Shown: positions 13,325 to 26,406, counted from the first letter of the stretch. The stretch is DNA of 64,000 nucleotides from Wuchereria bancrofti (GCA_005281725.1 SSBO01000007.1:3478402-3542401); one strand, 5' to 3'. Notes: generated by a model not told the origin, from the letters alone. Translations and numbers: made by a program.

Positions 13325-14262
13325 GGATTAATTTCTTTCTAAGGTTTTAAAACAAATCTAAAGCAACTGAAGAGATCGTTTTCGAGATGTTTTTTATTTG
13401 TTCAAAAAATCAATCCCCCCACACTTTACCTGGTTATTGACACGTTTTTTCAACCGTTGTTTTTGATCTGGTATTTGCTCTAAACTTCTCTGCTCTCTTC
13501 ATAGGTTATCATATCTTATTCTCGGAATTCTGAAAAGTTTGTATGGACTGGATAGACAATGTGTTTGTTCAGTCAGAAGTTTTCATACTAATAGGAAAAC
13601 AAGCTGCAATTTTAAAATGTATATGGACACAAACGGACCGTATGATTATGAATATTTGAGCACCATTCGCTGTATTTCTTTTTTTTTTTTTTGAGATGTT
13701 ATGCGCTTTATAAAGTTTAGATATCGATACAAACAAACATTTTCCATAATATATGCGATCTGTTGTGCCATCTTTTTAATATGTTACTGTTGGTTATATG
13801 TATGAATGCACTGTACATGCTTGTGATTTAATAAAACAATATATGGACTCTTTTTTAATTGAAACAATATAGCTTATAGCGAACGTGAACTGAGAGAGGC
13901 ATATAATACAATGTTTAGGAATTTGCGGTGCGGCCAAGTCGACATTTTCAGGTGTTCTATGACCATCCAGCGCAAGCATTCTGTAAAATTTAATCAACTT
14001 AAAGGTAGGGCTCAGTCAGGTGTGTCTTCTTGGCGAACATTTTATCGTAACTTGACACCGGTCAAATGACAAGTTAACCTCGATTTATGGCCCTTGAGGT
14101 ATTGCTATAGTGTTAGGTTTCTGTCCATCCCTGTCAATAACCAAGTGACGTAGCCTTCTGCTGTCTATATTATAAGTTTGGAATAGACTGAAGATTTTAT
14201 GGAGATAGTCGAATCTGCCTTTTTTAGTAATTTGTAAGAAACAGAAAGTATTGTAGGATATT
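13325..14262. other. Intergenic gap between spartin and POT1
   Basis: About 940 bp of AT-rich sequence containing the spartin 3' UTR (AATAAA at 13830-13835). No further gene is seen. Confidence 0.5.
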
Positions 14263-17194
14263 ATGCAACCACAATCGAGTTATTTCTATACAAGTTTGGC
14301 CAATCTGAGGAATCGCAACACGAAAGAAAAGGTAAGTGTTAATGATTGTCTGATGGCGGATGCAGCTTTATGAGACTCGGCTAATTTAATGCGAATTTCA
14401 GGAAATTGTTGAAAATAGTATTCAGTGATATTTCTCAGCCGCAACATGAACAAAGGTTTTGAGGCGGTAACTTCATCCAAAGAACTGTTAAGGAAAGATA
14501 GATGATATTAATTGTCAGATCGATTAGTCACCTATTCCCTGATGATCCGGTGATCTGATGATCAGTCCACGTCTATTCTTACTTTCCTTTCGAGTTTAAT
14601 AAATGAAAATTTTGCAGATTCATGTGTTTGCTAAGATTGTTGAAGTGAGAAATATCCGATCAGTTGATATCTTAGAAAATGGTAAGTTCACTTCATCAGA
14701 GTATGAGATTTAGTTTTATCGAATGCTTAAAGCACGGATGAGAGACAAGAGAAAACCTTACCGTGGTCATCCTGCAAGTTATATTTATTATTTTCCATTG
14801 GAAAAGTTATGGCTTTCCGTTCAAATTTAGTACTGTTCGGACATTTTTATTATTTTTCATGTAGAAGATGAAAACTTATCTGGAACTTTTTTCATTTTCC
14901 AGTGCAAATAGCCAGTGTTATATATTTGCGGGATTCTAGTACAGATTCTTTCATACGATGCATTTTATATAGCAAATTGACGGATACATTTTCGGAAGAA
15001 ATTAGGACTGACCAAATTATCCAACTTAATCATATTCATGTAAGTTATTCACTACTACGATAGCCATAGTAGTCAACATCAACCACTAATTCGGATAGTT
15101 CATATAAGCTAGTTTTGATAATTCTGGTCCTTATTCTGCAGGCTTTCTGGTTAATCGTTTGGCATTTTACTTTTTTTATAAAATACTGTGCTTTGAGTTT
15201 CTCATAAATAGAATTGAATGCTTCATATATTTCTATAATTCTCGTTTGTGGTGGTAGATTCGAACAAATCCGGGAAGACTACCGTCGTTATATGGAAAAT
15301 TGAATGAAGCTGGATTCACCGTCGTATTAATTAGTGATCATCCAGGTAGTGGATATAATGTCGTTTTCCATTCATGCGCCAACTACAGTTTACCCGAAAA
15401 CTGTGAAGAAATGGTATTGCTTGTTAAATTTATTTTAAGTTGCTCTAAGCATTGGTTCTAGATTTTTTAAATAATTTTAGTCTCTAAAATAATTGATTAG
15501 GATTTCCGTTATTGTTGTGCTTGACAAGATTAATTTTAGATTTCTTTAATAAATCCAGATTTCCTTGGTACAACAATGATTATCCAGTAATTGCAATAAA
15601 CAAGCGTTTTTTCCAGTCTTGAAATTTCATAAAACATTTATTTGGTTTTAGATTGCTGCATTACAAATTTATTCAAATAATGTGCCTATTGTCTCATCTG
15701 CAGCTAATTCTATTCGTGACAGTACACTTGTATTCAGTAATGGAAGTAAAACAATTTGCCATTTGAATCAACTTGTGCGATTTCAATATCAGAACATCGT
15801 TGTACAGGTACTTAAAGTTAAATTTTAATTTGATGGATGGCTAACAATTAACAACTTAAAAAAAGTATCAACATTATGATCAATATTTTAGCAAATGCAA
15901 GTATTTATTCAAGATTTTAGTTTAGTTATTGATCTTAATATTAATATTGTAAACTTCAGTGTTGTTTTGCTTCCACATTATGACATTGGAAGAAAGTAAA
16001 AAAACTTTTGAAGTACTTCTCAGTTGAATAAAACTGATGTTCATGATCTCCAGGAATGTCGCTTTCCCCCCGCCCCCCCTCATTGTGACGCTGCTTAATC
16101 GCTTTTCATTTTCACACTTACAGGCAGTATCAGTATTCATAAGTGATAGGAATAATGTAGTATTACGATGTTGGGACACTACGAAACCACCCAGGTATCT
16201 CTTTCATTTTATTTGTTTCTTATCTCTTTCATTTTATTTGTTTCTATCTCTCAGAGATTCAATGATCAAGTTATAACAGTATGCTCGTTTGGGAATTCAG
16301 TTTAGAAATTGGTTTGGTGTTAATCGTTCTACTACCAGATTGTCTTTTCATGAGTTTTAAAGTTCATAGTTCTTAGATATGAAATGTTTTGATAAAAATT
16401 TTTTCAATAAATTTAATTAAAGGCTATTTATGTCTGTATTAGATAAGTTTTCTGTATTGCAGTTCTACATTTTTCTTCGTAAATGAAAATATTTCTGAAA
16501 TGATACATACAGATGAAGAATTGAGCTCACTGGCTCAGGAATATCTTTGCGATATAATCTTTTATAATGAGCATGGAGCTTGTCTGAAAAAAAGTGTTAA
16601 GGTGATTCTACAGTTTCATATAATTTCAAAAATCCAATTTATGCAATTTCAAAAAATACACAATGGACATTACATGTTAGATTGTAGAATTTGAATATGC
16701 AATTTTCGAATTTCAATTTAGAAATTAAAATATAAATTTAATTTAGCCTGGTGATGTATTGCTTCTCATCAATGTGCATTACTATGTAATGGAAGACAGC
16801 AATATGCTAGCTGTACATGAAGGCGGCAAACGTTATAACAGAGGTATCAGAATCCTAGATGATTCTTCGAGTCAGAAAGCAAAGCTATTGAAGTATGGAT
16901 TGCTGATTTGTGCGAAATCAAAATGTCTTTTGCGTACGTAGCATTAGCATTTAACACTGATACTAACAAAATTTTTTTAATTCAAATAAGCCTCGTTTTT
17001 CGAGTCTACTTTCCTAATTTTTATTGTAATTCTATGCTCAAGAATTTATGAGTTCAGAGTATCAGCTTCTGATAGCAAAACAACAACAGACAAAATTTAA
17101 ACTAGATTTTGCACTAGTTTGACAAAACCAATACCATCTAATTTTTTACAGAGCCGTGGAAGCTTTTGTCACAAACAAGACTCTTTCGATGTAA
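14263..17194 (+). CDS. pot-1: POT1-like telomere single-strand-binding protein with two OB folds
   Basis: Nine exons give 326 residues: 14263-14331, 14618-14681, 14903-15039, 15258-15413, 15652-15807, 16124-16194, 16463-16601, 16747-16892 and 17152-17194. The start (SSYFYTSLANLR) matches the beginning of OB1 in vertebrate POT1 (NYIYTPLNQLK). Residues about 6-150 form OB1. Residues about 195-320 form OB2, with CWDTTKPP (human VWDGTRTP), CDIIFYNEH (human IDILVYDNH) and GGKRYNRGIRILDDS (human GGTSYGRGIRVLPES). POT1 binds and protects the G-rich telomeric overhang and controls telomerase access. The protein is about half the length of human POT1: the C-terminal TPP1-binding region is missing. The last exon is the least certain, since a GTAAG at 17191 could extend the gene. 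The name is by family, not by orthology to one C. elegans paralog. Confidence 0.85.
16196..16245. repeat. 25-bp perfect tandem duplication in POT1 intron 6
   Basis: Two adjacent 25-bp copies (16196-16220 and 16221-16245) start one base inside the intron, at the T of the GT donor. They are pyrimidine-rich and do not duplicate the G of the donor, so only the first copy is a splice site. Confidence 0.8.
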
Positions 17195-18242
17195 GAAGTA
17201 TATAGTATTTCTCTCAATTTTGAAGTTGCTACGGCTGTAGGAGAAAGAACAAGTATGATTTTATCTACATTTACCGTCGTTTTGCATAACTATATCTAAA
17301 AGCATCATTTTGTTTATTTCTGAGTAACACTTAGTCTTCTCAGACATACAACATGAATTTCTTTGTTGCAGATCTTATTTCATTGACTTGCTGATAGTGC
17401 ATATCAGACGGTGACTGTAGTTATTGTCATTCCAAAGTAATGGATCATTTTTTATTACTGAAAGGTGTGTAAATTCGAAGAAAAATTAAATTTTCTTTAT
17501 CAAATCATTTCAATTTCCCTTTTGCGTGTAGCAAAAAATATGATTGTTGATATTTCTACTGTCCATATTTTTAATGGTTTTTGCAAATTCTTTCTCATAA
17601 AAAAATTGATTGATGAGTGGAGGGACATTTTGATTTTTGTAGTGAAAAAGGCTTCAAAAGCGATCGAGGGACAGTTGAATGGGCTACTAAAACCGGAAGA
17701 CTAAACGTAATATATTGGTTCATGTCTTTAAATTATACTCCAGCTTTTAAACTTTGCAATTTCTTGTTCTTGAAATTGACTGGTTAATTTTAGCTCATTT
17801 GTTTCAGTTTCTGACTCATTAAATTAACTTGCCCGACTACATCGTTACTTCACCTCTGAATAAACTGTTTTTCGATTTTCTAACTTCTGATTAAGAGAAT
17901 TCTTTAATATGGAGATAAATTTGAAACCGTCCACTGATCATCAAATGCGGTGAAAATTTTCTGAAGTTCCGCTCTTGTGCAAATAGCTCATTTTCACATA
18001 TTTTTTGTACAAGCACAACAGTTTCTACATGATTGTAGACTCCGATGAAAGGCAAAAAACTTTCTATTTTTAATACACTTCGGAAATGTTTTACAAAAGA
18101 ATTAATGAGGAATAAATTTTTCGTCGAAGCAACTTCAAGAGGGGAAGGCTGAGACTTCTAACTTTTGTGCCGATATATTTAATTTAGTTGGATATTATTG
18201 GTAAAGTTATGTTTGCAAATTCTTCTGTTTAGCAGATAAATT
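17195..18242. other. Region between POT1 and the PSMG3-like fragment
   Basis: A 79-codon open frame (17465-17704, plus) ends with a basic, protein-like tail (KKASKAIEGQLNGLLKPED). It may be a terminal exon, with an ATG at 17441 and an acceptor TTTTTGTAG near 17641, but I recognise no family and do not call it a gene. The rest is AT-rich and unremarkable. Confidence 0.3.
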
Positions 18243-18551
18243 ATGTCGATTAACACACTAAAATACAGCCACATAAACTTAGATTGGTGTCAAGAAAAAA
18301 TGACTGCAATACTCATTAAAGGAGCAGGAATAGTTGTAGGTTTCGGGGAATACTTAAATTTTATGAGGCTTTGATGTTTCCTTACTTTCAAGATATTGGC
18401 AGTTACTTTGCAGATGATGTAATTTATTGCGGCCAGTGAAAATGGTTCAGCAATTTTAAAAGTGAGTTTACAGAAAAATGATAACGAAGGGGATGCAGTG
18501 GTTGCGTTGTTTGAAAGAATAATGAAATATGTTAATGACGGATTAAAGTAA
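18243..18551 (+). pseudogene. PSMG3-like proteasome assembly chaperone, C-terminal half, apparent frameshift
   Basis: Exon-like segments 18243-18339 and 18393-18551 encode a sequence resembling the C-terminal half of PSMG3 (PAC3), a chaperone that starts 20S proteasome alpha-ring assembly. SYFADDVI followed by FIAASENGSAILKVSL aligns by eye with human VFAKNLVAFVSQEAGNRAVLLAVAV, and a terminal helix (DAVVALFERIMKYVND) follows. The two halves are in different frames: the first runs into TGA about 14 bp after the junction near 18420, and the second is closed by TAA just upstream. This is a one-base shift signature. The N-terminal half was not found convincingly. The final AAG TAA overlaps a perfect GTAAGG donor, so a further exon is possible. 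It may be a pseudogene or an intact gene with an assembly error. Confidence 0.4.
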
Positions 18552-18915
18552 GGTTCCTTGCTCCATATAGCTATAATTTCAAAACAAGAAATTCATTCTT
18601 TTGCCAATCTTTTACATATTTTATTAAAACGAAAGTATCAAAGTTAAAATACTTATACATATTAGCAAACAGCAAATACGTCTTTAATGGATCCATCTAT
18701 TAAACCTCAGATTTCAATTGACAACTATTAAAAATGAAGTATTTGTATGTCTAGAAGCAAAATATCTCCTTTTTACGTATTCAGCAGGTGCATTATATTC
18801 TATTTAAGATTAAGATTCAGTTCGTTTCACTTTTAAGAAACGAGTCTAACAACAAGTAACAGCAGTAGTTGCAGTTACACCATCACAGTAGAGAGTAATT
18901 CAACCATCATCACGC
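18552..18915. other. Convergent 3' ends of the PSMG3-like and FBXO28-like loci
   Basis: About 360 bp of AT-rich sequence shared by two converging 3' ends. A TTTATT near 18617 could be the minus-strand AATAAA signal of the F-box gene. Confidence 0.45.
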
Positions 18916-21900
18916 TTACTGTAGCAATCGAGCCATTGTTTTGAATTTATTTTCGATGATTTCCACTCTTGCTTCTAATCTCATACAGTCCTTTTTGAGT
19001 TCACGATTATCCTTTTTTAGCTGGGTATTTTGCTGTCTGAGTTGTTCGATTTCCCATTCCAATTCATCTCGTGCCATATGGGTTGCTCTGTAATAATCCT
19101 TCATCGTATGAAACCACTTCACAAGACAACTATTAATGTTTGCATCACTGAGAAGTTTATTCACAGAAGGATGATGAAGTGGTATGATACAGTCAAGTGT
19201 AGATAATGCCTGTTTATCTAAAATCTGGCCGATAATTTATCATAGAAAGTTAATAAACTAGAATGAATACACGTCCAATCAGCTTTCATTTTATTTCTTG
19301 GCGTTTTAAATTTGAAGTCAGTATTTGAAATTAGACAGTAGTTATTTGTGCTGATAAGCAATAATGAGGAAAGAAAAAATTCTGTAGTCTTCTTTGCAAT
19401 ATCCTATCCGTTCTACTTCTGAGCACTCTTCCCACAACAATATGTCTTTCGGCTCCAACAAATCCCTGTTTTTCTATCTCTCCTTGAATTTGTGTACCTA
19501 TAGTTCAGTAGGACCTATAAGCTTAATTTCATCTGTACACAGGTAATATGGATCCTTTACGTCATTTTTTCAGTTCACAAATTTGTTCTTTCTACCTTAT
19601 GAATATAGGAAATTTCCAAAAAGACTGGATTTCGCTTCTAACCAAAATCAATTAACTATCTGTGACTAATAAGTCTAATAGATGTAACGATTGCCGCAGA
19701 AGAATATCTGAAGAACTCTATTTCTAAATTAGTCAATAATCATGTATGAATCTTATAGAGTCCTTTCTTTGAAGTTCTGCACAGAGAATTTGTTTGCGTG
19801 AAAAGTTCAGGTGCCTTCTATTTGGAAGTTTTCCATCAAGCACTTCCAAAAAACAAACTTTTCAAGTTTATTAACTGTTGAATCGATCATGAAACTGTCT
19901 ATTCTTTGTATGGATTGCAATGCCTTCAGCCTGATCACCTCACCCAATTTCTCTTCCATCATTGCTGCCAAATTTGATCTGTAGTGTAATTGCGCACGTC
20001 TTGCCAGTTCAGCTACTGACTTCCAGTTGATTGTTACCTATAAGAAGGTCCTTCACGACATCCCTTTCCCTCTTCTTCCTCAAAATGAGCATTTAATACT
20101 GCGTACATATGTATGAAAAAGTAACTATATACGACATCAAAGATTCAATAAAGTTTTTGATGAAATCAATACCTTCTAAGGTGTCTGAAAGTTTCACTCT
20201 TAACTACACTGGTCAAGAAAGATGAACACTTACAAACTTATCAATTCTGCAGTCTACTGCTTCTCCTTTTTTCAAATAAAGGTCCTTTTCATCTACTAGT
20301 CAAACTTACATCTTTTCTACCTTCCATCATCTCTTTTGCTTTTCCAAATATACGGAAAGTTTGATCGAGTAATTCACCGTATGGAAAGCAACAAACACCT
20401 GAAACAGTAAGTTTGACCATAGCAATGTTGCATAATTGGCGGTGAATGTCATTTTTTATATAATTATTATTGATTATTAAGTACTTAATTCTCAGCAAAG
20501 AAAATAAAATGGGAACCTTCATCCATAGCTGGACGTAATATATCGACGGGGTTTAGAATGTGCACTTGTACATTAGTTAAAATAGACAGTACGTCATGGA
20601 GATCGGGTTCAGAATGTACACGTCGTTGACAATCCGTCAGTAATTTATCCGCTTTTTTAATCAATTCATGATAACCACTATTCAGTGCTTGTCCACATAG
20701 CTCATCCCAGTGCGGATGAACTTCTCTCAGCTTACCTAACTGAAATTCATTTTACCAATGAATTCATATTAATACAAATTCAAATTCATGTAATAAATCT
20801 CTGTGGACTTTTTTTGCCTTGAATAAATAACTACCAACTGTAAAATTTACACATATAGTAGCAATAATTAGGAAGGTTGAAAGTTGTTCTTAATGATAAG
20901 TTTCTTTAATCTGATATTCATTTCAAATTAAGGGATTGAATTTCTTACACCTGAAGTCACTCATGGAAATATTCAATTAATCCGTGCATACAACAAACAT
21001 TCATCCATTCTCTGACCACTATAAAATTATTTAATGAACGAGTTCTTGTTCATTCGAACTTAATTTGTGGGTTTATCTCAAACTCAAGATCTTTATGCAT
21101 ATTTCCATTAGTATTTAAATGCAACATTTTATGAATATTTTTCATGAAATTCATCTTACCTCTTTATAGGAAAACTTTTTAAGAATCAACTGAAGTGCTT
21201 GTACTGGAGGTATTTCTTCATCCGCAAATCTCCGTGTTATTGAAATATCATCCTTAGAAGGAAGCCTGAAATATGGAAATTCAGATTAATTATCCTTTTA
21301 GAACTGGAAATAACATTACGTTAATTTAAATTTAAGTTTACCACACTTCAGTATAGTTTTCAAAAATTTGGTAAGTACACAAAGCTTCATTCTTATACGT
21401 ATGATGATAGACTAACTCTAATGAAGTGTTTATAAATTTGCTTTAGTGTTATTGAGATATCATTCATGTATGAGAGTTTAAATTTCATTATAATCGATCT
21501 ATAGAAGGCATATCGCTAGAGAGGAAAAGAAATTAAAAGTATTGAAATTATTTGAAAGATTTTTGCTTTTTGAAAGTAGTCAGTTGTATATAATTAACTG
21601 CCACTGGTCGTCGAAACCATTGCATAGCATTATTCACAGTTTCTTCTCTCACTTTTCTTCCTTTTTTAATAAATTAGAAAAAAAAGCTCATAGAGAGGGA
21701 TTTGCAGGAAGTCTTTCAAAATAGCTTCTCTGCTATTTTTCTCATTTCCACCGAAATAAGGTCCCAGTCTCTTAAACCATCTGTTTCATTCTTTTCCGAA
21801 AAATAAAATATCGATTTCACCAATTTTTTTTACTGTGAAATATTGCTCATTCTATTACTTTTAGATGCTTTTGAGTGTAGAAATATATTTCATATTTACC

Positions 21901-24237
21901 TCTTTAGTTGTAATTGTATCTAAGCCCCGAGCTTAACGTTTTGAGGTTATTCCTTCTGATTTCCCGAGGGAAGATGAAATAAAAAATAAGTGTAAAATAC
22001 TAGTCGTTTTCTTATCCTGCTCTTTAGTTAACTCTCAAAAACAAACACTAAAGAGAATTTGCTCTTATAAGGCTTATAAGATTGCTCGCTTATCAACTTC
22101 GCGGAATGAATGTAGAATGAACAGTGCATTGGCTTCATCTGTCAGTGATATATCTTTCATTAGCAGTGAGAAATACCTCAACCATAGCTTGATTTTTCTT
22201 TTTTTTTAAAAAGATGTTAGTTACCTTTGCAGATTGTCGGAACCACTAGACAAGCTCCTCGGAAAAGTTAAGTTGATGTGTATTGGTGCGGAATGTCTCA
22301 TCTGAGTCAATAAATTACGTCCATTCAAGCAACGATCTGGTATGCTGTGACCATTAGTTAACTGTACAACTGGCCTCTCCCAGTCTCCTAATTTTTGTAT
22401 CTCCTCTTCTTCCGGAATTCTTCCCACTTTCTTGTTCATTTCGTATTTGATGCTACTGCGGCGCATTGTGAATGATGCAGGCAGATCGCTGTGGCATGTT
22501 GATTCGTTACCTATGACAGAAGTATTAGTTATAGCAGCAGTATTATCGTCATCAGTCTTTTTTAGATTTGTTTTAGATGTCGGAACCAAAAGAGGTACTA
22601 CAAATTTAGCACCGTGCATTGATTCTGTTTGTTTCATCATCGATGGGATGTGTTCCTGTTCATCCAGTTTATTGTTTTTTGCACATTTTGGTGATTTTTC
22701 GATATCCGAATCAACAAGCGAAACTCCTGAATCAGCCGAACCGTTACCATTTATATAATTCTCATCGCTTCCGCTGTTCGTTAATGAATTTCGTTCCTTT
22801 GAAACTACTATTTTCTTAATATTAACGGAAATGTCATTTCCTGTCTTCGTATCATTGTCCGCAACTCCGACCGTTGTTAGTGGTGCTATTGCTACTGCTG
22901 CAGCAAGTTTCTTACGGACAATTTTTTGTCCATTGCTATTTTTGGTCGCTTTCACTATGGTTGTTTTCCCATTAGTTTCTGTATCGGCAATGCTTTTGTC
23001 CACAAATGATTTTTTAACAATTTTTTTGCTTTTCGGTTTCGGCAATGATTGCCATGCTGGTGCTTGTTTCACTTCACTTAACCACAGAATGATACAGTCT
23101 GAATAACTTTTGGTCGGTTTCGTTTGTGCATGGAGCATATGAAATTGAGCAATACCTGACTGTAGTTCCATAACTAAAAAGCACCAATTGATCCCAAGCT
23201 TTTCGTTGAAAACTTTTTGCAGCGGTGATTTCCAGTTATCACCACCTTCCAGCACCAAATGTAAATATTCACTAGCAAGCCCATCTGTGACAACCACACC
23301 TTCCTGAAATTCAAAAGATAATAAACAGAGAGACTCTTTTGAGAACTTTCCCTTGTCTCATTGGTGAATTCCGTTGTTTACACTTTCCCTTGTCTCATTG
23401 GTGAATTCCGTTGTTTACACAGATGATGAAATTCCGTTTGTACGCAATCTCAGCTGAACATATAATATTTCTTCATCGTAAAAGAGAGAAACATCTATTC
23501 TTTGTCATTTTCTTCGTCCATTACCTACTCTAACTTCTTTATTTTATTTTTCCTTTAAGAACAATATTTGTAAAGCCTGACACACCATTATGATGATTCT
23601 CTTCAGGAAATTTTCTTTGCAAGCAAAATGTAAGCCAGAACAGCTTGATTTTTGTTATAATTGTAGAGTTATGAAACAGAATTAGTTCGTATATAATATG
23701 TTTAAATTGGAGAAATAGCAGGAAAAAGTCATAACCCTGAGAATCGAGTTACTTTTAAAGAAACTTTTTAAATCAAACAATTGGTATTACTTTTATGAAT
23801 ATACCAGAAACTGCTTTTTATTTAAGATTTCCTTAAATGTATCCGAAGATATTTTTCGTTGTCATTTGGTAGGCTTATTTCTATATATGCATGCCAAAAC
23901 ATTTATGCGCCTATATGTCTGCCACATATTTAATTCACACGGTCAGTTTTCTTCTAAACTTTATCGAAAACAGCTCAACCAAACAGCAAACAATTTCCAA
24001 GTAGCGAAATCTTACCAACGTGGCAGAAACTTGATAAAAATCCTTCGGTATTAAAGAGCCCGACGGCAGCAAATGAATTTTTTTGCCTAATGCATGAAAT
24101 GCGCAGTTGAAGGGCGGTTTGGTGAGTTCAGGTGACATTTCCACACTGCATTCGGCGCTTTGAAACTCTTCACAAATAGCATTTTGTATATCTGTAAAAC
24201 GATGAGCATTAATTTGCAAAATCTGCAATTGTTCCAT
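18916..24237 (-). CDS. F-box protein of the FBXO28 type with long N-terminal extension
   Basis: Seven minus-strand exons join in phase to 726 residues: 24237-24031, 23303-22225, 21265-21160, 20739-20517, 20398-20310, 20037-19855 and 19209-18916. The part from about residue 440 follows human FBXO28: an F-box-like segment (LQLILKKFSYKELGKLREVH), HPHWDELCGQALNSGYHELI, then VCCFPYGELLDQTFRIFGKA (human LCCFIPGKVIDEIYRVLRYV). A C-terminal coiled coil (about 665-725; WEIEQLRQQNTQLKKDNREL) completes the match. FBXO28 is a nuclear SCF-type adaptor linked to MYC and topoisomerase regulation. The first 430 residues have no counterpart in the 368-residue human protein. They comprise a folded-looking block (about 1-150), then a low-complexity Ser/Thr/Lys/Asn linker from one 1079-bp exon. 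The ATG lies six bases after an AAATTTAG acceptor. The family call is strong for the C-terminal half; the N-terminal role is unknown. Confidence 0.72.
23345..23418. repeat. 37-bp perfect tandem duplication in an F-box gene intron
   Basis: Two adjacent identical 37-bp units, 23345-23381 and 23382-23418, each starting ACTTTCCCTTGTCTCATTGG. They lie in the first intron of the FBXO28-like gene, about 40 bp upstream (in gene sense) of the acceptor of its large exon. Confidence 0.9.
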
Positions 24238-26386
24238 CGAAATCTAAATTTCGATCCCAAATACATGTAGATAATATGGAAAACTAAAATACAAAAATGG
24301 ATATCGAATTCTGCATCGTAAAGTCACTTGCATAATTCTTTACTCTTAAACTCCTTTCATTGAAATTTATTTTCCATCTTGAAGTACTAAGATAAAATAA
24401 ATTTTCCAGTTCTTCAATTCAATAACTTCCTGTTGACAAAATGGACATACTCATCCATGAGTATCATCCATGAAGGTAAACCTCGAGACTTCACTTCCCG
24501 TTGAAAAAAGTTTTAAAGCAGCAAAAAAAATAAAAAAAAATTTTAATAAAAACCAAAGCTGTTGCAAAGATTACCGTTAATGTTGAAAATTATTCGATAT
24601 CCAGAGTATTAATTAACAAACAGATTTATGCAGATAATGTGTTTTTTTCTATACTTTAATGGTCAACAGATTTTGAAAAGAAAAATTTAGGAAGAAACTT
24701 TGTAAAGCAAGATTTTAACCATTTTTAAGAAAACTTATATAACTTTCCTTAATTGGTTTAAGGAAAAACATCATGTTGCAATTTATGTTTTAGTTTGCGA
24801 TATTTTTTTTGTGTGTGTCTTAAGGCTCATAATATGTTCAACAGTTAACAGAACAGAAGATTACAAAAAGGAAGTGGGATATATACAAGCTGAAATAAAT
24901 TCTTGCTATTATTTCATTATTTATTATTTTCAACATATCATAAAGCCTTCTTAAAACTTAGCTTTTGAGGCTTAAACAACAAATATTCAGTATAGAAGTA
25001 AAATTTGCATTAAACTTTTCGTTGTGTTATAAAAAAAAGTTAAAAAAAAGTAGTTCTAGTCGAAAGAGGATAGCTTAACGATGATACATTCATAGTCAGA
25101 AATGTAAAAACTTAGAAAAAAGTCCGTTTGCACAAATTTTCTACTATATGTTGCAGTATTCCCTTCGATCTCGAGAATGAGAAAGATAGGATTTTGTTGT
25201 GCTATAACGTTATTAGAAGTAGTGGTAGTAAGATGGATGTATGTTTAAATCATTCGAAATAAACATTATTTAATAGAATAATTTTCAGCAAGATGTCATT
25301 AAAAAGACATAACAGAAGTTTGAATATAATTCAAGACAGATATTAGAAGTTTGGTTCTAAGGTTAACCTATTAGTTTTACTGAACGTTCTATATATATTA
25401 ACTGTAACTTTATTTGTCATAAAGTTTCTCTGCATCCCCACAGATTGCAAGGTATTATTGTAGCTGTTTCTACGTCAAGACAAAGCTGCTGCAGTTCAAA
25501 ATAAAGATATCTGAAGAAAGGTTTTATAATAAGGAAGCATGATCTGCTAAAAATGTAAAAAAATATAAACGTATTATATGTTTATATTCTGCTTAAAATT
25601 AATTATTAAAGTGGGAGGGATAGTTTAGCTTTCTGCTAGAAACTGAAAAGTATTCACAGATTTCCAATATTTTGCAGATCAGTAAATTAAAAGGTCTTTT
25701 CTTTTTGCTTACTTTGCTTGAATTTAGAGATCTTAGAACGTTCATTTTCACTTATTTACTTTGTAAATTCGGAAGTGTGTTAGACGATATTCTCAGAATC
25801 CGATGTTGGATAATTCAAAATTCTAGACATTAAGTAGAGAAACATTTTCGAACTTATTCGAAGTTTTCACTTTTATCTTCCCTACCAGAAAACTAAATGA
25901 AAACTGGTTACAAAGATCAAAACAAGAGAATTTCAACATCATTTATTATAAACAACCGGAAGATGTATTTATTATGTGTTTATATTCATGTATGATTGTT
26001 TAGTCTAAACCCTTTGTCAATCTATTTTTCAAGGTCTTATCTTTGTTAAGCAAACAGATATTGTTTTAAAGGAATTCAGAAGGAATTTTCTAATCACGAA
26101 GAAAAAGGAGCTGAGTGATTCGTAAGCCAAGCAAGTGATCTTTATAAAGTAATGGAATATATACCTGGGAGATAGGTATGGAGTACTGATATCGACTCAT
26201 CGACTTCTTCACGTTGATCCATATTGGATTCCCGAGCCGAGCAGAAGTATACCTTTCTTCCTTTGATTGACCAGGGGAACAAAGAAATGATCGGAGACCA
26301 ACTACTTTGCTGTTGATGCTACACTGCCTGAAATGCAGGCAGGCTAACTACCAACTGTTACTGCTGCTACTACTACTTCAATGCAC

Positions 26387-26406
26387 AGAGAGAGAGAGAG
26401 AGAGAG
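26387..26406. repeat. (AG)10 microsatellite
   Basis: Ten uninterrupted AG units inside the less AT-rich patch upstream of the F-box gene. Confidence 0.9.
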
